A stretch of DNA of 57,374 bases, from the NCBI GenBank assembly GCA_964428075.1, contig CAYRWQ010000003.1, forward strand, positions 1-57,374, written 5' to 3'. The notes beneath the pieces are model-generated. The model was not told where the DNA came from and searched no databases. It saw nothing but the letters and a program-made list of their open reading frames with translations. Positions 8,696 to 18,807 of the stretch are shown here, piece after piece. The stretch's first letter is position 1, and every line of letters starts with the position of its first letter. The DNA comes from JAGOSP01 sp964428075. Its GTDB lineage: Bacteria > Patescibacteriota > Minisyncoccia > Moranbacterales > UBA1568. Position numbers and translations under genes: made by a program.

Positions 8696-10219
8696 TTATA
8701 AATTATGTCCAGAGTTCAAACGACACACTGGTCTATACGCTAATCCAGCGAACAAGAAGAGAAAAAGGAGGCCGAAATGCGAAGACAGAAGCCAATGATC
8801 CAAAAAAAGACTCGGAAACAAAACGAGAAACGCGCAGATACTCGAAACACGCACCCTCGAAAATACTTCAGGTAATACACGACCGCGCGACACACAGACA
8901 GAAAGAATCGACTGGAAAAAAAGCAGTAAAATACACGCAAACAAGACCATGCCAACTGCTCCGAGTTCCGTAAATAACAAGAGAGGCACATTATGTGCCG
9001 GCTGAATATCCCACGCCGGACGACCTGGATCAATGGCTTTCATGACCACTGTCATATTCCCTGCCCCTACACCCAGCCAAGTAGAATTCGTCTGCATGAC
9101 ACGCTGTGCATCTTGAAACGACCCTATCCGTTCTGAGACCGAACCCTCTCGGGCAATGACTCCAGTCTCAAAGCGCGGCAATATGGTTTCAGAAAGTACT
9201 CCCACGAAGGTCAACAGGAACATCACGAAAAAAAACATATCAAGACCTGACAATCGTCGCGTATTGAAACTTGAGATGCGCCAAGTATCACTCTGAGCAC
9301 GCGCACGCCGCAAATAAATAACAGCAAACATAACAAGGGTAAAAGCGGTACCCGACCAAGCGACACGCGAAAAGGTTAACATGAGACCTAACAGTATCAG
9401 ACCAGCCCATCCCCAAAAAAACACGCGTGCCTGTATTGATCTAATCCGACGCGAAAAATATCCGATTCCCAAAACCAGAATTGCCCCGAGATACCCTCCA
9501 AGCATATTCGGATGAGGGAAAGTTCCATACGCTCGTAACCAGCGTCCAGAATCATTTACCAGGACTGATGTTCCGGCTCGCCAGGCCTCATGCGCGCTGA
9601 CACCAAGCCATGTCGATGAAAAGTCCTGCTGTAAAAAAAACTGTCCGATACCGAGTGCGCTTTCAAGAACCGCCCCAATACACAATATTACCACCGCTTC
9701 GTTCACTTCGTGCTCATGCAAAGACGAAGAAATCCACCAAACACCACCAGCCAACAAAAGCTTCATCAGGAAGTATCCTGCCAACATCCGATCAGGTGCC
9801 CACGATATCGAGAGAGCGGTCCACGCTACGAACATGCAGAAAAATATGACCCGGGAATACGCATGCCGCCAAGTAACACCCAGAAACGAATGAGGACTGT
9901 GCACACATGCTTGCGACGACTCCCGCCGTCTATCGACCAACAAAGAGGTGCAGCATTTCCACATTCCCGAAACACGCCATCCAAAACTGCCGAGTAAACA
10001 AATCAGATGTCTCATCTCTAGTTTCGGGTGCGAGAAAAACAATCTATCAACCACGAAAACCACTAAAACCAAAAATAACACAATATCCGTCGCGTATATC
10101 CCAATCGTCCCGTACTGCCATTTTTCCCCATCAAGAATCGGTTCGCGTAAAAAATAAACCGTATGAATCGGCAACACAAACAAAAACACCAGGAAACCAA
10201 ATCGCCACCATATCCGCAT
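8696..10219 (-). CDS. O-antigen ligase-like membrane protein (Wzy_C family)
   Basis: A ~507-aa polytopic membrane protein with a dozen or so hydrophobic segments (for example FLVFLFVLPIHTVYFL and FFFVMFLLTFVGVLSETIL) and a long extracytoplasmic loop containing GVGAGNMTVVM and QPAHNVPLLLFTELGAVG. That loop, with its H-N-x-x-L pattern, is typical of the O-antigen ligase/polymerase superfamily (WaaL/Wzy). The predicted role is polymerising or ligating lipid-linked glycan on the outer face of the membrane. ATG 10219 or GTG 10225 could start it. It is the first of two such genes in the window (see 37798-39375). Confidence 0.85.
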   Translation of the reverse strand: MRIWWRFGFLVFLFVLPIHTVYFLREPILDGEKWQYGTIGIYATDIVLFLVLVVFVVDRLFFSHPKLEMRHLICLLGSFGWRVSGMWKCCTSLLVDRRRESSQACVHSPHSFLGVTWRHAYSRVIFFCMFVAWTALSISWAPDRMLAGYFLMKLLLAGGVWWISSSLHEHEVNEAVVILCIGAVLESALGIGQFFLQQDFSSTWLGVSAHEAWRAGTSVLVNDSGRWLRAYGTFPHPNMLGGYLGAILVLGIGYFSRRIRSIQARVFFWGWAGLILLGLMLTFSRVAWSGTAFTLVMFAVIYLRRARAQSDTWRISSFNTRRLSGLDMFFFVMFLLTFVGVLSETILPRFETGVIAREGSVSERIGSFQDAQRVMQTNSTWLGVGAGNMTVVMKAIDPGRPAWDIQPAHNVPLLLFTELGAVGMVLFACILLLFFQSILSVCVSRGRVLPEVFSRVRVSSICAFLVLFPSLFLDHWLLSSHFGLLFLFLFAGLAYRPVCRLNSGHNL

Positions 10220-10242
10220 AACCACACCAGCTACCCAATTAT

Positions 10243-10770
10243 TTATTCAGCCAAATGGGCAAACTTATTTTGCCATACCCGCAACTCTTCAAATATCGGA
10301 TCGGCAAACTCTCTCGGCTTTCCAGAAAGAATCGCCTGAGCATTACGCAAACAATACCCAAACTGGCCAATATCATTCTGGCTCGCATACCATTTGAAAC
10401 TATCCAGAATGTCCGCCGTCTTCACAATGAGAGCCTCTTGCCCATTCTGAATACAACGCCGTATCAACTCCTGAGTCTTTTCCGTGCCATCAGGAATTGA
10501 ATTATCCCTAGTGCTCGCCAGAACGAGCGCCAATACCGATTCCCCAAATCCATCTCGTAACATCTCCTGACTGATACTTGACCACTCCAGCGCGTCATGT
10601 AGTACACCTGCCAACACGATATCCCGTGAGTATCCTTGCTCGTACAAGTACACACCCGCTCGAATATCATGAAACAAGATCGGCTTCCGGCTCCCCTCCT
10701 CAGAAATGGGCACGTATCTGACTAAAAGACGTACTGCCTTCTCAAACGCGATGTGTAATGGCTTCAACAT
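10243..10770 (-). CDS. HD-domain protein (SpoT/MESH-like phosphohydrolase fold)
   Basis: A ~175-aa protein with the HD signature: KPILFHDIRAGVYLYEQGYS carries the first His, VLAGVLHDALEWS the HD pair, and later LIVKTADILDSF supplies the C-terminal Asp. This order (H...HD...D) matches small (p)ppGpp-hydrolase-like HD proteins, which act on nucleotide phosphates; the substrate here is not known. ATG 10770 is chosen; a longer start at 10809 would leave only ~26 bp to the divergent kinase gene. It ends ~20 bp before the O-antigen ligase-like gene and is probably in its transcript. Confidence 0.8.
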   Translation of the reverse strand: MLKPLHIAFEKAVRLLVRYVPISEEGSRKPILFHDIRAGVYLYEQGYSRDIVLAGVLHDALEWSSISQEMLRDGFGESVLALVLASTRDNSIPDGTEKTQELIRRCIQNGQEALIVKTADILDSFKWYASQNDIGQFGYCLRNAQAILSGKPREFADPIFEELRVWQNKFAHLAE

Positions 10771-10835
10771 ACGCCAGTAAAAGTTCAGGTTTAAACGCAC
10801 CCGCATCATACCAAAACCAGTTCGGAAGTGCTATC

Positions 10836-11477
10836 ATGTTGGATATGCGCTACATTACCCTTTCCGGCGTGGACGGCAGCGGAAAATCCACCCAACTCGA
10901 ACTACTCAAACAACACCTCATAAGCGCAGGTCACCGAGTCGCCTATTTTCATGCTGTCGAATTCTCACTGGTCAACCGTCTCGTACGTCGACTCAAACAT
11001 ATCAAAAACTTCCAACCAGGCCATGAAAAGGCTATTACTCGCACTTCGCTCTTTGCCCTCCTGCTCCGCCAAACATTCTTTTTCCTCGATGTATTCCGCT
11101 TCCGACGTTTCTACGCCACACTCAAACAGGAAGGGTATGACTACCTCCTGTCTGATCGTTCCTTCTTTGATAGCTTCATTCAGCTCGAATACCTTGCGCT
11201 CCAACACAAGAACGCACTCCCATTTCTTTTGTGGCGCACTCATTCCAATGTACTCGAATCCTCTCTCCCACGCCCAGATATCGCCTTCTATTTTGAGCTT
11301 GATCCGCAGATCATCATGTCCCGAGAACGGATACCCGAACAAGGTATTGAATACCTCGAAACGAAGCAAGATTTGTATCAGACAAAAATACGTCCCTGGA
11401 ATATGCATGTCCTCAATACTGAACAACCGAAAGAACTCGTTTTCGCTTCCCTGCTCGCTACATTCCGCGAACATTGA
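10836..11477 (+). CDS. Thymidylate kinase-like P-loop NTPase
   Basis: A 213-aa protein with the P-loop GVDGSGKSTQ near the N-terminus, the DR-type motif LLSDRSFFDS near residue 105, and a lid region LDPQIIMSRERIPEQGIEYL. This matches the thymidylate kinase fold, which phosphorylates dTMP. Divergent members sit in polysaccharide clusters in many bacteria and may act on other substrates. The hydrophobic FFFLDVFRFRRF segment and the glycan-cluster location favour a divergent role, so no symbol is given. ATG 10836 has GGAAG upstream. The next gene, the flippase, starts 9 bp after the stop. Confidence 0.8.
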   Translation: MLDMRYITLSGVDGSGKSTQLELLKQHLISAGHRVAYFHAVEFSLVNRLVRRLKHIKNFQPGHEKAITRTSLFALLLRQTFFFLDVFRFRRFYATLKQEGYDYLLSDRSFFDSFIQLEYLALQHKNALPFLLWRTHSNVLESSLPRPDIAFYFELDPQIIMSRERIPEQGIEYLETKQDLYQTKIRPWNMHVLNTEQPKELVFASLLATFREH

Positions 11478-11486
11478 AATACGCTC

Positions 11487-12971
11487 ATGAAAAAGTTTTC
11501 CAATGCACTCGTTTGGCTCACCTGTTCTGAAATCATCTTCAGCGTAGCTGGCTACATCATTCAGTCAGCAGTCGGACGTATTCTTGGTCCGGCTGATTAT
11601 GGCCGTTACAGCCTGGTCGTAACACTCACCACCATGATTATCGTTCTGATCGGAAATGGCATCCCAACCGCTATGTCTAAGTATTTGAGCGAAATTTTTG
11701 AGAGCGCACCAGAAAAAATCCTTGGTATCAAACATCAGGCTATCCGTCTTCAGGTCTTGCTCATGTTATCAGTGACCATTCTGTTCTTTCTCTCTGCGCC
11801 ACTTATCGCACGAGCGCTCCGCGATCCAAGCCTCACTCCCCTCTTCCAGCTCTCTTCGCTCATCATCCCGGCCTTCGCTGCCGCCTCATTCTATTTTTAT
11901 TACTATACCGGTCTGCATTTCTTCCGCCTCCAAGCAATACTGAAAACAACACGTGCTTTTGGTCGTATCATCTTCATCATCGGATTCTCCTACTTTTTTG
12001 GTGTCCAAGGTGCCGTCTCGGGCTATATCGCTGCCCCAATGTTCGTTTTTACCATCGCGCTGATAGCCGATATTTTCATCACCCACCGCTATTTTCCACA
12101 CGTCAAACAGACAAAAGCCGACATCATTCCATTCTCCGGAAAAACCATTCTGGCTTATGCCGGACCACTCACGCTTTTCCTACTTTTCTATGAGCTCATC
12201 CTCACTCTCGATCTCTATTTCGTCAAAAGTCTGCTCCAAAGCGATTATCTGACCGGCATTTATAATGCTGCTATTACGGCTGGTCGCATCCCTTACTATC
12301 TTTTTTACGCACTTACCATCATACTACTCCCAGCCATTTCCAAAACGACATCTGAACGAAACGCCGGAGAGACAACCCGTCTTGTCAATCAATCGCTCAG
12401 ACTTCTCGTTTTTCTCCTCTTCCCAATGATTACCCTCCTCATCATATATGCCCCCCAGGTACTCCACATTTTCTATGGAAATCAATATATCGCCGCTACA
12501 CAGCCACTCCAAATTTATGCTCTCGGAGTCGGCTTTTTGACCATTTTTTATGTTCTCTCATTCGCACTCAATGGAGCCGGCCTCGTCAAAATCCCCATGC
12601 AACTTGCATTCTGGGGATTTCTAAGTATGATTGTGCTGAATCTCATCCTGATTCCCCAATGGGCACTCGCGGGTGCGGCACTTTCCATCACCCTGGTTTC
12701 CATCGCGATCACCATCCTTCTGCTTGTATCCATTAAGCAACACTTTGATGTCCACATTGCCCCCCGTACACTCTTTGTTTCTCTTGGGAACGCTATCCTA
12801 CTCGTAGTCCTCTCTTATTCTCTTCCCTCTGGCAATATCACTTTTCTCGGCTCAAGCACACTACTCGTCGGTCTGTACTTCATGCTTCTCCGCCTCTCAG
12901 GAGAACTCACACCGACCGACATAGCCCCACTTACCACACTGTTCCGTTCCAGAAAGAACCAGAATCGTTGA
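11487..12971 (+). CDS. Polysaccharide flippase (Wzx/MOP superfamily)
   Basis: A 494-aa integral membrane protein with about 12-14 hydrophobic segments. The N-terminus LTCSEIIFSVAGYIIQSAVG followed by RILGPADYGRYSLV is characteristic of oligosaccharide flippases of the MOP superfamily. It would translocate a lipid-linked oligosaccharide across the cytoplasmic membrane, before polymerisation by the Wzy-like proteins of this window. It follows the kinase-like gene by 9 bp in the same direction. It converges on the GT39 gene with only 40 bp between stops and no clear terminator. Confidence 0.93.
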   Translation: MKKFSNALVWLTCSEIIFSVAGYIIQSAVGRILGPADYGRYSLVVTLTTMIIVLIGNGIPTAMSKYLSEIFESAPEKILGIKHQAIRLQVLLMLSVTILFFLSAPLIARALRDPSLTPLFQLSSLIIPAFAAASFYFYYYTGLHFFRLQAILKTTRAFGRIIFIIGFSYFFGVQGAVSGYIAAPMFVFTIALIADIFITHRYFPHVKQTKADIIPFSGKTILAYAGPLTLFLLFYELILTLDLYFVKSLLQSDYLTGIYNAAITAGRIPYYLFYALTIILLPAISKTTSERNAGETTRLVNQSLRLLVFLLFPMITLLIIYAPQVLHIFYGNQYIAATQPLQIYALGVGFLTIFYVLSFALNGAGLVKIPMQLAFWGFLSMIVLNLILIPQWALAGAALSITLVSIAITILLLVSIKQHFDVHIAPRTLFVSLGNAILLVVLSYSLPSGNITFLGSSTLLVGLYFMLLRLSGELTPTDIAPLTTLFRSRKNQNR

Positions 12972-13011
12972 TATCGTATTGAAACCGCACCCACTTCTGC
13001 ACCGTACAATA

Positions 13012-14598
13012 TCAGTCACCACGAACATGTTCAAAACGATAGACATCTATCGGACCTCGAACTGCCGAATGACTCACTCTCTCTAAATATTTTTTCATGT
13101 ATTCTTCGGCATCATTTGAAAAATAGTCGTAGTCGTTGCTTGAAAGAACAATCCAGCCGCTCTCATTATTCGACACAATACGCTGGAGCGCCTCTCTGGA
13201 TAACCGTATCCGATTCACCTCATCACTCAGATCGTACACGAATATATCCGCCCCACTCCAATAATAATTACGAAAATTCCGTGTTACTAAAACGTCAGTC
13301 GGCTGCCGATGTGTTTTTATATATTCAAAGACCTTGCGATAATTCGGATTTCCTCCTGACGCCGTTTCATGGTAGGTCGTATTCTCCTCAAAAAAATAAC
13401 TAAAATTAGGAACGAGTAGGATAAGCATAAAAAGAACCGCAAGTGCCATCCTCTTCCCCAACTCAACGAAGCGTTGACCAAGTGACTGCCAGACGCCAAA
13501 AATACCAGAGGCCACCAAAATCAGCCCAAATGACTGCGCGAAGAAAATGTACTGCGGTCCCGCGTTACGCTGGAAAAACCAAATGGCACAGGCCAACGGA
13601 ACAACAAATGAAAATACAAGATACCAAGCCGCTTTTGATCGTCGCTCCCACGTTATGAGATGAAAAGCTCCAAAGCACATGAGCAGTACCGCGAGCAGTG
13701 GATGTTCGTAATCCGTCATCACATAACCGAGGTAGCTATAATGATTATCCAACCAAATAAGACCCGATGAAAAAGAAGCAAAAAAACTCGGGGCGAGAAA
13801 ACGAAGCGCTACGAGTCCGCAGATACCCAACATACAAAATAGAAAATACCGATTCTTCCAGATCCGCGTCGCATGATACCTCTGGGCACCAGCCCAGATA
13901 AGATAGACTGCCGTTGACAGAATGATCGTGACTGTCAACTGGTGCGTCAAAATTCCGACCACAAACAATACGCCGGCCAGCAATGCGTATCCAATATGCA
14001 GGCCAATCATTCTAGATAATATACGGGCACGATTCCATCTGATCCGAATGGTCCTTTCAAGAGCGAGGTACAATACTGTCGCCAATGCCAAATAGACAGG
14101 AGCAAACATCGAGTACATCCGCAATCGACGGTCAAAGATAATTCCTGAAACCGACAATGCGATTAAAGCAGCGGCGATCAGCGCCGTCTCACGTCGTTTC
14201 GTGAACACCAGTGTGCTCCAAAAAACAACCACTATCGAAATACATCCCCAAAAAACACTCACCATGCGTGCCGTTGTTTCAGTCGGCGGGAGAACGCGGA
14301 ATAATTGTGCCACCTGCCACTTATAAATAGTCGCTCGTTCATCGCGAGCCACATTAGCGTTCATCGAACTTGGCTCGTCACGGTTAAAATCCCATGCGCG
14401 CCATTCGCCCGTTTTGAAGTACCCGTAAGCGGAATTCATATCCAAAAATTCGTCCGCTACAAAAGAATTATTCCCAAGACCGTACGCCCGAACCCCCACT
14501 CCAAAACAGACAATAAAACTCAAGATGAGCAAAGTGTGTTTCCAAGAAATCATACGCATTTCGCAAAAAAATGAGAGAAAAATTAAGGTGAGAGCCAT
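13012..14598 (-). CDS. GT39-type membrane glycosyltransferase (second of a pair)
   Basis: A 528-aa membrane protein with roughly ten hydrophobic segments. Near residue 48, on the first extracytoplasmic loop, it has VADEFLDMNSAYGYF, the acidic DE motif that is catalytic in PMT/ArnT-type (GT39) enzymes using polyprenyl-phosphate sugars. A C-terminal soluble part includes DVLVTRNFRNYYWSG. Its ATG at 14598 overlaps the stop of the preceding gene (TAATG), indicating translational coupling. An internal ATG 13-15 codons later is an alternative start. The likely role is transfer of a sugar to lipid, glycan or protein outside the cell; the acceptor is unknown. Confidence 0.82.
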   Translation of the reverse strand: MALTLIFLSFFCEMRMISWKHTLLILSFIVCFGVGVRAYGLGNNSFVADEFLDMNSAYGYFKTGEWRAWDFNRDEPSSMNANVARDERATIYKWQVAQLFRVLPPTETTARMVSVFWGCISIVVVFWSTLVFTKRRETALIAAALIALSVSGIIFDRRLRMYSMFAPVYLALATVLYLALERTIRIRWNRARILSRMIGLHIGYALLAGVLFVVGILTHQLTVTIILSTAVYLIWAGAQRYHATRIWKNRYFLFCMLGICGLVALRFLAPSFFASFSSGLIWLDNHYSYLGYVMTDYEHPLLAVLLMCFGAFHLITWERRSKAAWYLVFSFVVPLACAIWFFQRNAGPQYIFFAQSFGLILVASGIFGVWQSLGQRFVELGKRMALAVLFMLILLVPNFSYFFEENTTYHETASGGNPNYRKVFEYIKTHRQPTDVLVTRNFRNYYWSGADIFVYDLSDEVNRIRLSREALQRIVSNNESGWIVLSSNDYDYFSNDAEEYMKKYLERVSHSAVRGPIDVYRFEHVRGD

Positions 14599-16430
14599 TA
14601 AAGGCCATCAAAGATCTCATTATCCACACCACCCGAGGCGTCATCACTCGTATCCATACGATCAACCGATTGTTGCGACCAATTTCGACTATACCATTCA
14701 CGCCATGTATACCGTGGCGACACCGAAGTAGTCTGTGGCTTTTCACGAGAGAAATCCTGATGTTCCATCAAAATGAACTCCGGCTTTGGAAACAACTCAA
14801 AAACAATTAATGTTCCAAAAAAGGTTTTCTCACCAACTGTATACATCGGCCGGTATTTCTTCAAGGCATCCTCATGATTCGAATGTGCCCGTAACACAAG
14901 GTAATACACTCCCTGTCGATAAATACCGTCAAATCCAAGTACGGCATTCTCGACACCCCTCTGCTCAAGCAAATACTTCAAGGCTCGACGATATTGCGGT
15001 TCACTCCACATATAAACCGGATACCCTGTTTCATGTGAGCGTGCGGTAAGAAAATCAACAATAGCCTGCTCCTGTTGTAAAGTAACGCGAATCTGCTCTT
15101 TCAAGATACGGTCCGGCTCGCTATCGATCGCTTCGGTCATGGAACGAGAGAGTTCATCAAACCGATGCCAAGTGAAGAATACATTTGATCCGACCAAAAG
15201 CACGATTACAGATATACTGAGGGTAAACCCGACATGATAACGTCGAAAACATCGTTCGATCATCAACAAGAGGACTCCGACAAGCACGATAAAGAAAGGT
15301 CCCGATAAAAGGAAAAATCGTGGTGCGATGCTATAGGCAAGTGGCAAAAACAGTACAAAGGTAATCCCAAGCCACAGACCTGAGAGCAAGAGAAAATCTG
15401 CCTTCGTACGTTCGCGCTCACGCCACCACAGAAAAAGGAGAATGAAAATCGAAAAAGAGAACGTGAGTATTGCTGCAAGACCATACCACTTCCCCGCATC
15501 GCAGCGAGTGAGACAATGAGTAATAAACGTACCATCCTCAACGCGAATCGCAGGAAACATACCTCCTTCGAAACCAGTAACCACTACCAGGGCAGCTAAA
15601 CTGTGTTCACTCGTGTTTCGTATCGTCTTTTCCAGTATACTGTACTTCGCATTGGTTGATTTGTCTGTAATTGCCTTCACGAATTCCTGCGAGTTCCGAC
15701 CACCTGTTTCCATCTCATTTAAAACCACTGGCAGATACAGAAACGCAACAATACCCAGAGCAGCAAGCCATGCTTTCCACGAATATCGTGGTCTTCGTAT
15801 CAATAAAAAGCTCACGAGCAATATCGGAAGCGAAATAAAAGCAAGAAAGTGCAACTGCGATGCTATACTAAAGAGCATCACGCACGCACCAAACCATACG
15901 CCCCGGTGTTTTTCATGCGCATCGACTGAGCGCAGCAAAGCATAAAATCCGGATAGAACAAAAAACGGAATCGGATTTGGATTCCACGCAAATCGCCCAT
16001 ATAAGACAAAAAACAACGATGTCGCAAGCAATGCGGTCAGACTAAGCGACAGACGATCTGTGAAAAATCTTCGTACAAACAAAAAGAACACGCCAATAGT
16101 CGCCACCGAAAGCATCATCACTCCAAGTGCGTACCCAACCGGATTTGCCCCAAAAAGCAATCCGCTCACGTACTGAAACATATAGAAAGAAGGTCCGAGG
16201 CGCAGCAGTGTTCCTCCCGCCTTAGGACCGAGTAGAGGCAAATCGAAGAATGAACCAACCATGGCTCGATCGATCACTCGGGCATCACGCGACTGATCGA
16301 GTTCAAAATGTAACCAGTCAGAAAAGTGATAACTCCGCAGTAAGAATCCAAAAAAAACAATCGTGGACAATACCACAAGAACCCAAAGATTCCACCGCCT
16401 CTGTGTATGTTTCTGTCCCATATCCACCAT
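14598..16430 (-). CDS. GT39-type membrane glycosyltransferase (first of a pair)
   Basis: A 610-aa polytopic protein with an N-terminal membrane anchor (LWVLVVLSTIVFFGFLLRSY) and then HFELDQSRDARVIDRAM, placing acidic residues on the first external loop as in GT39/ArnT/PMT enzymes. At least nine further hydrophobic segments follow, then a ~200-residue C-terminal extracytoplasmic domain. Its stop overlaps the start of the next GT39 gene. It lies 43 bp after rnhB in the same direction. The two transferases share architecture but little obvious sequence, so they probably use different donors or acceptors. Confidence 0.8.
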   Translation of the reverse strand: MVDMGQKHTQRRWNLWVLVVLSTIVFFGFLLRSYHFSDWLHFELDQSRDARVIDRAMVGSFFDLPLLGPKAGGTLLRLGPSFYMFQYVSGLLFGANPVGYALGVMMLSVATIGVFFLFVRRFFTDRLSLSLTALLATSLFFVLYGRFAWNPNPIPFFVLSGFYALLRSVDAHEKHRGVWFGACVMLFSIASQLHFLAFISLPILLVSFLLIRRPRYSWKAWLAALGIVAFLYLPVVLNEMETGGRNSQEFVKAITDKSTNAKYSILEKTIRNTSEHSLAALVVVTGFEGGMFPAIRVEDGTFITHCLTRCDAGKWYGLAAILTFSFSIFILLFLWWRERERTKADFLLLSGLWLGITFVLFLPLAYSIAPRFFLLSGPFFIVLVGVLLLMIERCFRRYHVGFTLSISVIVLLVGSNVFFTWHRFDELSRSMTEAIDSEPDRILKEQIRVTLQQEQAIVDFLTARSHETGYPVYMWSEPQYRRALKYLLEQRGVENAVLGFDGIYRQGVYYLVLRAHSNHEDALKKYRPMYTVGEKTFFGTLIVFELFPKPEFILMEHQDFSREKPQTTSVSPRYTWREWYSRNWSQQSVDRMDTSDDASGGVDNEIFDGL

Positions 16431-16473
16431 AATACACTATCCTCGAAAGAGCACCAAACACACATTCGTGGAA

Positions 16474-17175
16474 TCAATGTGACCGTAATTCCCGAGAAAA
16501 ACGCTTATTCACGGTATCCGGGGTAGAGAGCTGTACCGGGCGAAATGACTGCCGATGCAGCGGGCATGGCCCATATCTCCGTAAGGCATCCATATGTTCC
16601 TTTGTCCCGTAACCCTTATGTCTGATAAAACCGTAAGCCGGATATTCCTGATCATAAGCATCCATCATGCGATCCCGCGTCACCTTAGCTATGATAGAAG
16701 CAGCCGCGATAGATTTAGAAATGCCGTCCCCGCCGATCAACGACTCATGTTCGCCAGAAAAATTCGGAATTTGCTGATCACCATCGATCAAGAAAAAGAG
16801 GCGAGATGAATCGTCAACCGATACGTTTCTTCTCAAGTTCGATATGGCTGCCTTCATGGCAAGAAACGTGGCTTCAAGGATATTCACTCGATCGATCGTT
16901 TCCATGGAAATAACACCGATACCAACCACGAAATACTCCTGTATCACGCCAAATATCTGCTCCCGCTGTTTTTCAGACAGTTTTTTAGAATCACGTATGA
17001 GGGAAAATGTTTTTTCTTGGTCCGATGGAATCAGAAAGTTTGAATCACGATACATGACTGCGGCTGCCACTACCGGTCCAGCCAATGGCCCTCGCCCAGC
17101 CTCATCCACACCAACCGTCAATCGACCGCTCTCCAACAGTCTAAGCCTCTCAATTTCAAAAGTCGTCGGTTGCAT
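16474..17175 (-). CDS. rnhB: Ribonuclease HII
   Basis: A 233-aa enzyme that cleaves the RNA strand of RNA-DNA hybrids and removes misincorporated ribonucleotides. Diagnostic motifs: GVDEAGRGPLAGPVVAAAV (catalytic Asp-Glu), DSKKLSEKQRE, and the AAASIIAKVTRDRMM and YGFIRHKGYGTKEH blocks, with a further catalytic Asp in the latter half. ATG 17175 is preferred because only ~16 residues precede the catalytic DEAG block; an upstream GTG frame reaches 17211. It is transcribed with the downstream GT39 genes; this grouping has no obvious functional meaning. Confidence 0.95.
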   Translation of the reverse strand: MQPTTFEIERLRLLESGRLTVGVDEAGRGPLAGPVVAAAVMYRDSNFLIPSDQEKTFSLIRDSKKLSEKQREQIFGVIQEYFVVGIGVISMETIDRVNILEATFLAMKAAISNLRRNVSVDDSSRLFFLIDGDQQIPNFSGEHESLIGGDGISKSIAAASIIAKVTRDRMMDAYDQEYPAYGFIRHKGYGTKEHMDALRRYGPCPLHRQSFRPVQLSTPDTVNKRFSRELRSH

Positions 17176-17338
17176 ACTCTCACAAACAAGAGATCGGGAA
17201 ATACACGACACTCATACACAAACCATTATCGGCGAAGTATCTACATTTTTTCTTCATCTGTCACAACATATCCCTCACGCATCATACCGTGCCTGGGAAG
17301 GACACAAACCACTCTCACGGCAGTCTCCCCACAAGAGA

Positions 17339-18652
17339 CTAAAAGAAGATGGCGTAAAAAGTAAGACTACCAACGCCTGCGATGTACACGATCGGTAAAA
17401 AAAACCTCCATGACTGTCGTATGCCTAAATGATACAGAACAACACCATACTTGGCACTAATACTCCCCAGAAGGGCGAGTAAAATACCTATACCCATGAC
17501 CAGATCACTGATTTCATGATATTTGAATGCTTCACCAATGGATGCCAGTGCGGCCGCAGAACTAATCAGAGACGAGAAAAACGTCGCAATAATCAACCAG
17601 GCATGCCCAAGATAGAACCGCACGAAAACCATAATGATCATCACAACCGAGAAAATCACGGAAAACTTGGTGATGAACTTGAAAGGCAACGGTCGATCGG
17701 TAAATCGTACCTCCTCAGTTCGTGTCGATTGAGAAAATCTGAAAAGTGTCAGTATCACCATCATGAGAAAAATGGTGATAAGCGGAAACAGCATCTTTTG
17801 AAAAAAAACTTGCGGGACAATCGCGAATAAAATAAGAATGTCCTTAAATAACGAGCCAGTACTCGCTGCAAGATAAGCGAGATAGAGATTCTCCTGCCCG
17901 TCCTTCTTCTTGCCAGAGCCGCGTAAAAATAGAATGATCGTGGCGAGTGACGAAACCAAACCCCCAAAAAAAGTCGCGAGGAGCAGTGCATTACGTCCGC
18001 GAATATATTTTGTGATGAAATGAGAAATAAAACTCATGAAACTCACCATGAGTAACACTTTCCAAAAGGTAGCTACATTAACAGCTTGAAACAAAAATGT
18101 ATGCTGTGAAAACGAATACAACGGTATTTTAACCGACGCGTCGGCGGGAATGAGCGGTGTAATCACCAGAGCAATGGCAATAAGCATGCTAAAATCGAAA
18201 AGTTCCTGTTTTTCAATCGTAGCAGCAAATTGATGCCACTGGTCTTTCAACTCCAAAATAATCAACAAAATGAAAACAACGGTTGTCATCAACCAGAATT
18301 CAACCTGAAACACGCTCAGGCTCGCAACCAAAAACACGATTGGGAAAGCAAGAATAGTCGTAATCCCCGCGCGCGAAACTGGACCTTCTTGGTGTAATGT
18401 CCCCAATGACTCAAAGGCGAAGACAATCACACCAAGTAACATCACTCCAGAAAAAGCAATCGGCCAAATATAAGGATTGTACGCATGCAGATAACTCGCT
18501 AAAAATGCAAGCAAAGCGATTAAGGTGAAATCGCGTATGCCGAGATTCCTCTGTCCGGCCGCTCGATTCGATTGACGTTCAACACCAATGAGTAACCCGG
18601 ATGTCAAAGCCATCAACAATTGCCATCCAATACCGAGCAGATTATGATCCAT
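17339..18652 (-). CDS. MgtC/SapB-family membrane protein with DUF4010 domain
   Basis: A 437-aa membrane protein with ~12 hydrophobic segments. The N-terminal third has the MgtC/SapB signature LMALTSGLLIGVERQSN with GIRDFTLIALLAFLA. The C-terminal two thirds match the DUF4010 arrangement (for example LLLATFFGGLVSSLATII and ASTGSLFKDILIL). Such proteins are widespread; their role, possibly in ion homeostasis or envelope stress, is unproven. It begins at ATG 18652 without a clear SD. It precedes rnhB by ~160 bp, in which no other gene is apparent. Confidence 0.88.
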   Translation of the reverse strand: MDHNLLGIGWQLLMALTSGLLIGVERQSNRAAGQRNLGIRDFTLIALLAFLASYLHAYNPYIWPIAFSGVMLLGVIVFAFESLGTLHQEGPVSRAGITTILAFPIVFLVASLSVFQVEFWLMTTVVFILLIILELKDQWHQFAATIEKQELFDFSMLIAIALVITPLIPADASVKIPLYSFSQHTFLFQAVNVATFWKVLLMVSFMSFISHFITKYIRGRNALLLATFFGGLVSSLATIILFLRGSGKKKDGQENLYLAYLAASTGSLFKDILILFAIVPQVFFQKMLFPLITIFLMMVILTLFRFSQSTRTEEVRFTDRPLPFKFITKFSVIFSVVMIIMVFVRFYLGHAWLIIATFFSSLISSAAALASIGEAFKYHEISDLVMGIGILLALLGSISAKYGVVLYHLGIRQSWRFFLPIVYIAGVGSLTFYAIFF

Positions 18653-18807
18653 AGGGTTTTATAAAACAATTCAAAACCGAGTATTCTGCTGAGAAGCAGG
18701 AGGTATGAAAAAGAAAAAACCTCTCTATCAACGTCGATTTTCTCATTCGAAAAACACAGTATCCCTTTTACCACTTTCTCTAAAAGAAGTCAAAACTCTC
18801 CCCACTT

